Assembly: GCA_028289645.1 (NCBI GenBank)
Contig: JANQOK010000023.1
Location: 1-64,000 of the forward strand
DNA from: Anderseniella sp.
Lineage (GTDB): Bacteria > Pseudomonadota > Alphaproteobacteria > Rhizobiales > Aestuariivirgaceae
Direction: 5' to 3'
DNA: 64,000 nucleotides
Shown here: positions 8,133-15,885 of the stretch, in pieces
Numbering within the stretch: position 1 is the first letter of the stretch
Layout: the number at the start of each line of letters is the position of its first letter
Translations under genes and position numbers: made by a program
Notes under the pieces: model-generated
Database searches by the model: none
The model's input: only the letters and a program-made list of their open reading frames with translations
What the model was told of the DNA's origin: nothing

Positions 8133-9008
8133 CTAGAGCAAATGGTGGACTTCCGGCACAAACGTCTGGTCGTCCATTGGCGGGCGGACGTAGCCTGCCT
8201 GTTCCGGTCGATCTTCCAGCACAACAGTCTCCGGCGTCACGTCCTCGTACGGGATCAACGACAACAGGTGACTTATGCAATTGAGACGGGCATGTTTCTT
8301 GACGTCGGATGCCACTACATACCAGGGCGCCTGCTTGATGTCGGTATGGGAAAACATCATGTCCTTGGCCTTTGAATAGTCGACCCAGCGCTTGCGGCTT
8401 TCCAGATCCATCGGGCTGAGTTTCCAGCGTTTGGTCGGGTCGGTCAGGCGCTTCTGGAAGCGGCGTTCCTGCTCTTCGTCGCTGACCGAGAACCAGTATT
8501 TGATCAGCTGGATGCCCGCCCGGACCAACATGCGTTCAAACTCAGGGCAACTGCGCATGAACTCCCGGTACTCGTCGTCGCCACAGAACCCCATGACACG
8601 CTCAACGCCGGCGCGATTGTACCAGGACCGGTCGAAAATAACGATTTCACCTGCAGCCGGCAGATGCGGCACATAGCGCTGGAAGTACCACTGGGTCTTT
8701 TCCCGCTCCGTCGGTGCCGGCAAAGCGACTACATGGCAGATGCGCGGGTTCAGGGCTTCGGTGATACGCTTAATGGTGCCACCCTTGCCGGCAGCGTCGC
8801 GGCCTTCGAATATGATCGCGACCCGGTGGCCGGTGTGCTTCACCCATTCCTGCAATTTGACCAACTCGATCTGTTGCAGGGCCAGGGCCTTCTCATAGGC
8901 GGCGTTGGAGATTTTCTTGGGCCTGCCGTTGCCTAGATTTCCTGATTTGGCTGCGTTGGTAGCTGCTTGCGACTTGCCTTCGGGCTTTTTGACGGCGGTT
9001 TTCGACAT
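8133..9008 (-). CDS. ppk2: Polyphosphate kinase 2 (PPK2)
   Basis: The 291-residue PPK2-family enzyme transfers phosphate between polyphosphate and nucleotides. The Walker A motif is [15 protein letters not shown] (about residue 68). The Walker B/lid segments include [20 protein letters not shown] and LLRAGIQL-type helices, followed by [20 protein letters not shown]. The first 40 residues are a Lys/Ala-rich disordered extension. GGAGGGAAGG precedes the ATG. Whether it prefers GDP or ADP cannot be decided from the visible motifs. It is transcribed alone. Confidence 0.93.
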   Translation of the reverse strand: [291 protein letters not shown]

Positions 9009-9198
9009 GTTCCTTCCCTCCCTTTTGTGCCTTTACGGCATCACAGTTTAGGCCGACAGGTCAAGCAGGGCACAACAATGGATCGAAAATCCCTTGATCG
9101 CGTGCATCAAGGCAGGCGCAAATGTGCACGGGCGGGCGTTCGCCGCGATGGTCAGATTCCGGCGATGGTTCTGAGCGTCTTAAGGCCTCGATGAAAAC

Positions 9199-10068
9199 TT
9201 ATTCAGCCGCCACCGGCACCCGGCGAGTTATGCCAAGTACTGCGCCGTTGAGCGTTAACGGTTGGTCGGTTGCTGCACGTTCAGCTTCCGGCAGAACGTC
9301 CAGCGACGGCCACAGGCCGGTTTCCAGTGCGGCAGCATAACCTGCCGGAAGTCCTTGTGCCCGGATGCGGTCAGCGGCGGTGCGGGCATCGAACTCAAAT
9401 GCATGGTGCGTCATGCTGATGCCATCCTGTTCCGGCTTCAAGACAGACGCCCAGATGCGGCTGGTGCCGTCATTGGCGGGCATGCCAAGCGCACCTGAGT
9501 TGTGCCAGCATCGGTTGCCGATGACCCTGGTGAATGGAATGCCGGCATGCCCTGCAATCACCAGATCAGCCGCCGTCAGGTTCAGTTCGCGATGAAACTC
9601 AGCATCGGGCAGAGATGCAAACATGAAGCGGTTGGTTTGGCTGATCGAGCCATGCACGACCCGGGCCGAGATGCCGCCGATCGAGAACGTCAGTTGGCCG
9701 GGCAGGCCGGACATCCACTGTTTGCTGTGCGCAGACAGTGTCTTCAATGCGTGAGCATACCAGCGCACGGAAGCCATGTCGCAGGCCGAGCCTGCTTCAT
9801 ACCCGCATCCGCAATCGGCGCTGCCTGATGCAATCTGTTCTTCCACATTGCCCTTGATGGCATGCCATCCCCGCGCTGCCATGAACTGAACGCAAGCCTC
9901 GGTGTCGGCGCAGTAGGCAACCGCGTCTCCGGTGTGGATGACGTGGGCATCGCTTACGCCCATTGACCCTTGCAGAGCGGCCAGCGCTTCGAGCGCCTGC
10001 AAGTTGCCGTAGGCACCGCCACAGATCAGCACCGGTTCGGTGAAGGTTCCCAGATCAGCAGTTTTCAT
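9199..10068 (-). CDS. Divergent metallophosphoesterase-fold protein
   Basis: The 289-residue protein follows the layout of the calcineurin-like/YfcE phosphoesterase family. GDAVAYCADTEACV (motif II), GNVEEQIAS (motif III), a C-terminal AGHAGIPFTR (motif GH) and HNSGALGMPAND are all visible. However, the first metal motif, normally D-x-H-G-N, reads GGAYGNLQAL. Both the Asp and the His are replaced, so two metal ligands are absent. It may be a phosphoesterase with altered chemistry or a binding protein. It lies 6 bp downstream of the nitrile hydratase accessory gene and appears to be the last gene of that operon. Confidence 0.75.
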   Translation of the reverse strand: MKTADLGTFTEPVLICGGAYGNLQALEALAALQGSMGVSDAHVIHTGDAVAYCADTEACVQFMAARGWHAIKGNVEEQIASGSADCGCGYEAGSACDMASVRWYAHALKTLSAHSKQWMSGLPGQLTFSIGGISARVVHGSISQTNRFMFASLPDAEFHRELNLTAADLVIAGHAGIPFTRVIGNRCWHNSGALGMPANDGTSRIWASVLKPEQDGISMTHHAFEFDARTAADRIRAQGLPAGYAAALETGLWPSLDVLPEAERAATDQPLTLNGAVLGITRRVPVAAE

Positions 10069-10074
10069 GATTGG

Positions 10075-10434
10075 TCAGTCTCGTGTCTCGGCGCCGAGTT
10101 CAATCGGCATGCCGTGCGGTGTTGCCCTGGCAGCCCTGTCCCAGGCATCCTTGCGGTCCAGGCGTTCAGCTTCGCTCAACGCACCCTTTTGCTGAGTGAT
10201 CTTTTCGAGGGCGGCGAGCCAGCGCAGGTAAAAATTTTCCGCGGCATCGTCGGGACCCGCCGCGGCGATTTCCCGGCCCAGCGCATCAGCCCATTCGGTC
10301 CAGGTAAAAAGCCCCGTCTCGTGCAGTTTGACGGTCATGGCAAAGGCCTGGGCCTGCCACGGTTCGGCAAACACCGGCTCATCATCCTCGGTGATCAATC
10401 CGGGAAGCTGTCTTAGACCTTCAGGCAGGGACAA
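10075..10434 (-). CDS. Nitrile hydratase accessory protein (P14K-like)
   Basis: The 119-residue protein is homologous to the N-terminal half of nitrile hydratase beta subunits (EPVFAEPWQAQAFAMTVKLHETGLFTWTEW). In cobalt-type enzymes such a protein carries cobalt to the alpha subunit by self-subunit swapping. I place the start at TTG (10434), which has GGGAGAG five bases upstream and overlaps the end of the beta gene by 14 bp. An ATG at 10458 without a clear ribosome binding site is the alternative. Confidence 0.85.
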   Translation of the reverse strand: MSLPEGLRQLPGLITEDDEPVFAEPWQAQAFAMTVKLHETGLFTWTEWADALGREIAAAGPDDAAENFYLRWLAALEKITQQKGALSEAERLDRKDAWDRAARATPHGMPIELGAETRD

Positions 10435-11083
10435 GGTAACTCTCCCACAGGTCGGCATGCATGCAGTCTTTGGCCGAGGCATCCTCGCCCCAGAGCTCGC
10501 GGGCGGAGAACCTGACCGTGTACAGGTGCTGCGGGTTTTCACCCTTGCCGTGGGCATTGGTATCCGGGAATACATGGCCGTCGTGGTGAGAGACAATCTC
10601 ACCTGCGCATCCGCGCAGATAGCGCGGCAACCGGGTATGGCCGTCCGGGTTCATGCGACGGGCCCGCACCTTGCTGCCGATCGCGAACTTCGGCTTTGTG
10701 GCGAGGTCACGCACAGCCGGCCCGCCCTTGGCCAGAATGCCGGCAACCTCGTCGGCGCGGAAAGGATCACGGTGCAGGTCGCGCGGTGTCACTTCCTGGC
10801 GGCCCAGGTGGACTTCGCCCGGGACCACAAAACCGGTGTCCAGCATCAGCTTGATCAGGCCTTCGGTCCAGATCTGGTAATAGCTGGATGTCATGTACTT
10901 GGCGGGATGCATGCTTTCGCGGGCATGGCGGCCCTGGTCGATGTTCCACTGGCCGTAGAACCCCATTGCGAGCGTCAGTGCAAAGGCGCGTTTTTCCCAC
11001 TCCGCATGAAACACCGGTTCGTCGATTTCCGGGTCAATGGGGCCGAGGCCGTGCACGCCGCCGAGATCCTGACCACCGTTCAT
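10421..11083 (-). CDS. nthB: Nitrile hydratase beta subunit
   Basis: The 220-residue subunit begins [19 protein letters not shown], a classic nitrile hydratase beta N-terminus. It ends with the SH3-like barrel ([26 protein letters not shown]...G) that contacts the alpha subunit. With the alpha subunit it hydrates nitriles to amides. Its ATG overlaps the alpha stop by four bases (ATGA), which implies translational coupling and 1:1 production. Confidence 0.95.
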   Translation of the reverse strand: MNGGQDLGGVHGLGPIDPEIDEPVFHAEWEKRAFALTLAMGFYGQWNIDQGRHARESMHPAKYMTSSYYQIWTEGLIKLMLDTGFVVPGEVHLGRQEVTPRDLHRDPFRADEVAGILAKGGPAVRDLATKPKFAIGSKVRARRMNPDGHTRLPRYLRGCAGEIVSHHDGHVFPDTNAHGKGENPQHLYTVRFSARELWGEDASAKDCMHADLWESYLVPA

Positions 11084-11724
11084 GATGCCACCTCGTCAGG
11101 GGACAGGGCCAGGCCGGTGCCGATCATGGAATTGCGGGTTACCAGGGTGGCAAGTTTCTCCTCGCTCCAGCCGTCGGTTCCATCGGGCCGCTGGGGGATG
11201 ACCAGATACCTGATTTCGGCCGTGGAATCCCACACCTTGATGCCGACGTTCTCAGGCAGCTGAACGCCAAACTCGGCCAGTACGCCGCGTGGGTCGGATA
11301 CGGCCCGGGACCGGTAGGGCGGCGCCTTGTACCACACCGGCGGCAATCCCAGGACGGGCCACGGATAACACGAGCACAGGGTGCACACGACCATGTTGTG
11401 GGTGTCAGGCGTGTTTTCCAGCGCCACCATGTGCTCGCCCTGACGGCCGATGAAGCCCATGTCGGCAATGGCATTGGTGGCGTCGGTGCGCAGTTTCTCC
11501 ATGAAGCCTGCGTCGGTCCAGGCCCTGGCGACCACCTGGCCGCCATTGCGCGGGCCGACCCGGGTCTCATAGGTTTCGATCAGTTCATCGAGTGCCGCAG
11601 GATCGACATAGCCCTTTTCCACGAGCAGGCTTTCCAACGCCTTGACCCGCAGTGCAGTCTCGGACAGTTCGGAATGCTCACCATGATGGTGGTGGTGATC
11701 ATGGTCATGGGTGTCGTGTGCCAT
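11080..11724 (-). CDS. nthA: Nitrile hydratase alpha subunit, cobalt type
   Basis: The 214-residue catalytic subunit carries the metal claw [11 protein letters not shown] (about residue 108). The Thr after the first Cys is the signature of the cobalt enzyme, where iron enzymes have Ser. The middle two-Cys/Ser set is normally oxidised to sulfinic and sulfenic acids. The first 15 residues are a His/Asp-rich tail ([17 protein letters not shown]) that could scavenge metal. I start at ATG 11724; an upstream GTG would add 18 unconvincing residues. No amidase gene lies nearby to use the amide product. Confidence 0.93.
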   Translation of the reverse strand: MAHDTHDHDHHHHHGEHSELSETALRVKALESLLVEKGYVDPAALDELIETYETRVGPRNGGQVVARAWTDAGFMEKLRTDATNAIADMGFIGRQGEHMVALENTPDTHNMVVCTLCSCYPWPVLGLPPVWYKAPPYRSRAVSDPRGVLAEFGVQLPENVGIKVWDSTAEIRYLVIPQRPDGTDGWSEEKLATLVTRNSMIGTGLALSPDEVAS

Positions 11725-11812
11725 ATGGTGGGTTACTCTCTTGATTGACCGGATGCCATACTGCAAGCAAGTCGACAACCTAACAACTCACAAATTTACA
11801 AGGAAACCAAAC

Positions 11813-12496
11813 ATGACTGTGAAACTTGCGGGCATCAAGGCATGTGTGTTCGATGCCTACGGCACATTGTTGAATGTTCACGCGCCGGTGGCGCAGTTGT
11901 CGTCGCGCATCGGCAAGGACGCCGACGCAGTTTCCAAATTGTGGCGGCAGAAGCAGCTTGAGTACACCTGGCTGCGGTCACTGATGCAGGCATATGTGCC
12001 GTTCTGGCAGGTCACCGGTGATGCGCTCGACTATACGCTGGAGGCGTTTTCCATCGAAGACCAGGCGCTGCGTGACGACCTGATGGAGCTGTATCTTCAC
12101 CTCGCGGCTTACGATGATGCGGTTGCCTGTCTCAAAGTCCTGAAAGAGCTCGGAGTTGCCACGGCGATCCTGTCCAACGGGTCCCCCGACATGCTGGGTG
12201 CGGCGGTCAAGTCGTCCGGGCTTGATGCCTACCTGGACGAAAACATCTCGGTTGCCGACGTCGGCATTTTCAAGCCAGACCCGCGCGTCTACCAGCAGGC
12301 GGTGGACCGCATGGGTGTGACTGAACGAGCTGAAATCTGCTTTGTGTCGGCCAATACATGGGACGCGCAGGCGGCGAAGAGTTTTGGCTTCCAGGTCGCC
12401 CGGATCAACCGTTTCGGCCTCAAGGACGACCGCATACCCGGCACGCCCGACCTGCTGCTCGACAGCCTGGAAGAGCTGCCCGGCGTGGTCCGGTAG
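11813..12496 (+). CDS. Haloacid dehalogenase type II
   Basis: The 227-residue HAD-superfamily protein resembles L-2-haloacid dehalogenases. The nucleophile motif is VFDAYGTLLN (Asp at about residue 12), with AILSNGSPDML as motif II, VGIFKPDPRVY with the Lys of motif III, and FVSANTWDAQAAKSFG as the last motif with the Ser-Asn-Asp set characteristic of dehalogenases rather than phosphatases. The ATG at 11813 has AAGGA upstream. It is divergent from the nitrile hydratase operon and followed within 9 bp by a GST-like gene. Confidence 0.9.
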   Translation: MTVKLAGIKACVFDAYGTLLNVHAPVAQLSSRIGKDADAVSKLWRQKQLEYTWLRSLMQAYVPFWQVTGDALDYTLEAFSIEDQALRDDLMELYLHLAAYDDAVACLKVLKELGVATAILSNGSPDMLGAAVKSSGLDAYLDENISVADVGIFKPDPRVYQQAVDRMGVTERAEICFVSANTWDAQAAKSFGFQVARINRFGLKDDRIPGTPDLLLDSLEELPGVVR

Positions 12497-12505
12497 GTGG
12501 TCAAC

Positions 12506-13450
12506 ATGGCAGAATCCGCATCCGAAATCATCCTGCACAATTATCCGCAGTCGCCGGTGGCCGAAAAGGCCCGTGTGGCCTTTGGCATCAAGGGCCTGAC
12601 CTGGCGCGATGTGGAAATTCCGCGATTGCCGCCGAAACCGTTCCTGACTCTGCTCACCGGCGGCTACCGGCGCACGCCGGTGGTGCAGATCGGTGCCGAT
12701 ATCTACTGCGACAGCCAGTGCATCATCAGGGAACTGGAACGACGCTATCCGTCGCCGACGTTCTTTCCCGGCACAGATGCAGGCCTGATGTGGTGCCTGA
12801 GCCGATGGACAGACGGCGCCTTGTTCGACCTTGCCGTGAAAATCGTGCTGGGTTCGGCTGGCGATCAGCTGCCGCCGGATTTTGCTGCGGATCGCGGCAG
12901 GCTGTATCTCGGCGAAAACTGGGCGCAGGGCCTGAAAGCGGCCAATGCCGAATTGCCGCATCTTGTGTCACAGGTGCGTGCCCCGTTTGCCTGGCTCGAG
13001 CGCCAGCTTGGCGATGGCCGCGAATTCCTGCTGGGCAGCGCACCAGCCGCAATTGATGCACAGATGTATCATGTGGTGTGGTTTCTGCACGGCCGCTGGG
13101 ATCAGGGCCCGGCGTTTCTGTCGGAGTTCCCGGCGCTGGAGAGATGGCGGGAGACTGTCTGCAGACTCGGCCACGGCGACAGGGCGGACATGTCGCCGCA
13201 AGACGCGATCGAGCGCGCCCGGGCCTGCGAACCCGCGCCGATTGAAGGTCTCGATGACCATGATCCGCAGGGGCTTGAGCCGGGCATGCAGGTGACGATA
13301 TCGCCGGATCTCGATGGCGGTGAACAGCCGGTCGCCGGCGAAGTCGTGGCTGTCAGCAGAGATACAATCACGGTTCGCCGGTCCGAACCTGAAACCGGCA
13401 GTCTGCATGTGCATTTTCCGCGGGCTGGATACATGGTCAAACCGGTGTAG
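12506..13450 (+). CDS. Glutathione S-transferase family protein with C-terminal extension
   Basis: The 314-residue protein starts with a thioredoxin-fold GST domain: IILHNYPQSPVAEKARVAF, a GGYRRTPVVQIGADIYCDSQCIIREL segment with the cis-Pro and glutathione-binding CDS, and an all-helical domain to about residue 220. About 90 residues beyond usual GST length form a small beta-rich tail (MQVTISPDLDGGEQPVAGEVVAV). I prefer ATG 12506; GTG 12497 abuts the upstream stop. It is probably cotranscribed with the dehalogenase gene, hinting at shared detoxification. Confidence 0.85.
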   Translation: MAESASEIILHNYPQSPVAEKARVAFGIKGLTWRDVEIPRLPPKPFLTLLTGGYRRTPVVQIGADIYCDSQCIIRELERRYPSPTFFPGTDAGLMWCLSRWTDGALFDLAVKIVLGSAGDQLPPDFAADRGRLYLGENWAQGLKAANAELPHLVSQVRAPFAWLERQLGDGREFLLGSAPAAIDAQMYHVVWFLHGRWDQGPAFLSEFPALERWRETVCRLGHGDRADMSPQDAIERARACEPAPIEGLDDHDPQGLEPGMQVTISPDLDGGEQPVAGEVVAVSRDTITVRRSEPETGSLHVHFPRAGYMVKPV

Positions 13451-13517
13451 GACGGCGCGGTTGGTCAACAGCGGGATGGCCGTGGCACAATCCGCCTGAT
13501 CCTGTTGCCAGGTTGTT

Positions 13518-13898
13518 CTACCAGTGGCCTTTGCGGCGGTTCCAACGATACAGCAGATCGGCAAACCGGTTATATGCCAGACGGGCAACCGGGCGCACCG
13601 GGGCAGAACCTGCAAGCCTGCCGAGCCAGACGTCGCCGGGCGTGCGCAGCCATATTTCGATGGCGCAGTCGGCACCAGTGAAGTTCTCGCCGGTTGCATC
13701 GGTGCCATGCAGTCTGCGCCGCACATCCTCGACGCTTGCCGGAATGTGACTGAGCGCGTCCGGTTCGAGATTGATGTCGCGGAATTCGATCGCGCCGGCC
13801 TTGGCCGCCTTGACCAGCCGGCTCGACTGCCACTCAATTCCGCCATTACAAACCGGGCATTTGGTGTTGTACCATACGGTCAGTCTGGGCAGCGACAT
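13518..13898 (-). CDS. DUF393 / DCC-family thiol-disulfide protein
   Basis: The 126-residue protein begins with VWYNTKCPVCNGGIEWQ, the CxxC active-site-like motif of the DCC (DUF393) family related to thioredoxin folds. It ends RFADLLYRWNRRKGHW, the conserved C-terminus of this family. ATG 13898 was chosen, with GGAGA upstream; ATG 13937 in frame is possible. A redox role is assumed from the CxxC only. Confidence 0.82.
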   Translation of the reverse strand: MSLPRLTVWYNTKCPVCNGGIEWQSSRLVKAAKAGAIEFRDINLEPDALSHIPASVEDVRRRLHGTDATGENFTGADCAIEIWLRTPGDVWLGRLAGSAPVRPVARLAYNRFADLLYRWNRRKGHW

Positions 13899-13988
13899 GG
13901 GCAGCTTGTCTCCGGTTCGCGACCGGTATGAAACCATTTTCGGGCCTGGCTGAAAACTCACACATTGACGCAACAGGGCAGTCGCGAG

Positions 13989-15125
13989 CTAAGCCGTGAC
14001 CCGCTGCAATTTTGCCGATACGCCTGCGAGATGCTCTCCTGACCCATCGAGGTCAGGTTGATGGATAGCCTGCCAGTCCGGGTCTTGCTGACTGAACTGC
14101 GGATCGTTCAGTTGAACGAAGTCCTTGACAGCCTCGATGGCGGGCAAATCCGGTGGCGTGGTTGCAAGAAGTTTCATGAACCCGGCCAATGCCCGCAGCG
14201 TGCGCGCGAAACTCGGACGCAGGTCCGCACGCTCAGCAGCCGTTTCGCGAACAATGGTCTCAAAGGTTTTCGGCTCGCGTCCGCCGATTTTGCGTACATC
14301 GTTTGTCGGCGCGTTGACGGCAAAAGTGCCGCGGCGGTATTCATCGGCATAAATCTTCAGTTGCGATACGGCGGCTTCGGAATAGTTCGACGGCGGGTGC
14401 GCTTTCAGCGCCTTGAGCATCATTTTCTCGGAGATGTTCCGATACCTGACCCGGCGCCCCAGGGCCTTTCCCATGGCGGTGGCGATCTCGTTTGGAGACA
14501 TTAGCTCAGGACCGGTCGGGCGGTAGGTCTTGCCGGCGTGACTGGCCGGATCGCACAGTGCAGCAACGACGACACTGGCAATATCATCGCTAGATGGCGG
14601 TGCATTGGTTTTGACATCGCCGTCGCCCAGCGGCATGGCAAACAGGCCGAGATGTGCTGCCATGTCGAGGACCATCAGATAATTGTCGGCGAACCAGCCC
14701 ACATTGACCGTCGTTACGCCGATGTCCGGGCGCGCCCGGATCAGCATGTCGCTGAGATAGACTTCCCGGGTGAACAGGGAAGGGTGATCCCGGCTGGACA
14801 GCCACTGGCTGAGTGTCACGACGTGCTCCAGGCCTGCTTCAAAGGCGGCGGCAATGAATACGGCATTGAAGTGCAGGCCATTGGGTGCCGTTGGCGCACA
14901 CTGATAGGCCCGCTTTATCCCTTGCATCGCGGCCTGCATGTCTCGAAGGGCATACTGATTGCCGACAAAGACTTCGGCTCCGGCCCGCTCCAGCGCCTGC
15001 GAGCGACGATCCAGGCGTCTGACGAAAGCGCGAACCGGATAGCCTTTCTCAAGCAGTTGCAGGGTTGTCGGCAGTCCGGTCTTTCCGGCGGCGCTGGTAA
15101 CGAGAATTTTCGGTCTTGAAGACAT
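13989..15125 (-). CDS. NmrA-family NAD(P)-binding protein
   Basis: The 378-residue Rossmann-fold protein begins KILVTSAAGKTGLPTTLQLL, with a glycine-rich motif of the NmrA/atypical SDR type, and AFVRRLDRRSQALERAGAEV. Its NmrA domain covers about residues 5-260. The C-terminal 100 residues are an extra helical domain. Related QorB/NmrA proteins are NADPH quinone reductases or redox sensors. It is divergently transcribed from an HxlR regulator, with a perfect inverted repeat between them. Confidence 0.88.
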   Translation of the reverse strand: MSSRPKILVTSAAGKTGLPTTLQLLEKGYPVRAFVRRLDRRSQALERAGAEVFVGNQYALRDMQAAMQGIKRAYQCAPTAPNGLHFNAVFIAAAFEAGLEHVVTLSQWLSSRDHPSLFTREVYLSDMLIRARPDIGVTTVNVGWFADNYLMVLDMAAHLGLFAMPLGDGDVKTNAPPSSDDIASVVVAALCDPASHAGKTYRPTGPELMSPNEIATAMGKALGRRVRYRNISEKMMLKALKAHPPSNYSEAAVSQLKIYADEYRRGTFAVNAPTNDVRKIGGREPKTFETIVRETAAERADLRPSFARTLRALAGFMKLLATTPPDLPAIEAVKDFVQLNDPQFSQQDPDWQAIHQPDLDGSGEHLAGVSAKLQRVTA

Positions 15126-15169
15126 TGCGTTTGGTCCTTACTGATTAACTGCTTAGTTCAATAAAGTTA

Positions 15170-15190
15170 TTACTTTAAAAAATAAAGTAA
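15170..15190. promoter_or_regulatory. Inverted repeat, candidate HxlR operator
   Basis: TTACTTTA and TAAAGTAA flank a 5 bp A spacer, forming a perfect 8 bp-arm inverted repeat in the 80 bp gap between the divergent NmrA-like and HxlR genes. A related ATAAAGTTAT lies adjacent at 15161. HxlR proteins bind such AT-rich palindromes between divergent redox genes. Confidence 0.6.
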
Positions 15191-15205
15191 CATATTTGTG
15201 AGGTC

Positions 15206-15871
15206 ATGATGGCGAAAGTCCGTTCCTACAAACTGCTGTGTCCGATAGCGCGGGCGCTGGACCGGATCGGCGATCGCTGGACCCTGCTGATCCTGCGCGA
15301 CCTGCATGCCGGCCCGGCGCGGTTTTCCGATCTGCAACACGGATTGACAGGCATAGCCGCCAATTTGCTGACCGATCGACTTAACAAGCTGACGGCCGAC
15401 GGCCTGATCTCCAAGGATGCCGGCGCTCATGGCACAACACTCTATTCCCTGACGGAGATGGGCAGAAAGACGCGCGGCATCCTGTTTGACCTGGCACTGT
15501 TCGGCGGACTGTTCAGCCCGGAGGCCGAGGTGGTCGAGCCGGGAAACATGCGGACAGTTGCCGTTACACTGGGAACCGCCTGCCAGCGGGCGATCACCGC
15601 GGACATCAATGTCGAGGTTCAGTTCGTCATCAACGGCGAACCATTCGTGCTGGTGGCACGGGATGGGAGGGCCCTCATGCAGGCCGGGCAGGCCACTGCA
15701 CCTGATGTGGTGCTGGAGGCCTCTTACGCGGCGCTGCTATCCGTCTCGGAAGGCGAAATCAATATGGCCCAGTTCGCCCGGGATCATGCCCGCATCGCGG
15801 TGAACACACCGGGTAAAGAAGTTGAACTGATGCACCTGATGTCGGCAGCGATTGCAGTTTTTTCGCGGTAG
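15206..15871 (+). CDS. HxlR-family transcriptional regulator with SCP2-like domain
   Basis: The 221-residue protein has an N-terminal HxlR winged helix (LCPIARALDRIGDRWTLLILRDLHAGPARFSDL, residues about 10-100). Cys12 is at the position used by redox-sensing family members. The C-terminal half (about 110-221) looks like a SCP2-type lipid-binding fold, known in a subset of HxlR proteins. It probably represses both itself and the divergent NmrA-like gene via the inverted repeat at 15170-15190. Confidence 0.9.
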   Translation: MMAKVRSYKLLCPIARALDRIGDRWTLLILRDLHAGPARFSDLQHGLTGIAANLLTDRLNKLTADGLISKDAGAHGTTLYSLTEMGRKTRGILFDLALFGGLFSPEAEVVEPGNMRTVAVTLGTACQRAITADINVEVQFVINGEPFVLVARDGRALMQAGQATAPDVVLEASYAALLSVSEGEINMAQFARDHARIAVNTPGKEVELMHLMSAAIAVFSR

Positions 15872-15885
15872 CTGAACACCTTGTT

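Noticed and set aside
10328-11263. 311-codon plus-strand ORF
   Set aside because: It is antisense to the nitrile hydratase genes, lies in their codon shadow and shows no family features.
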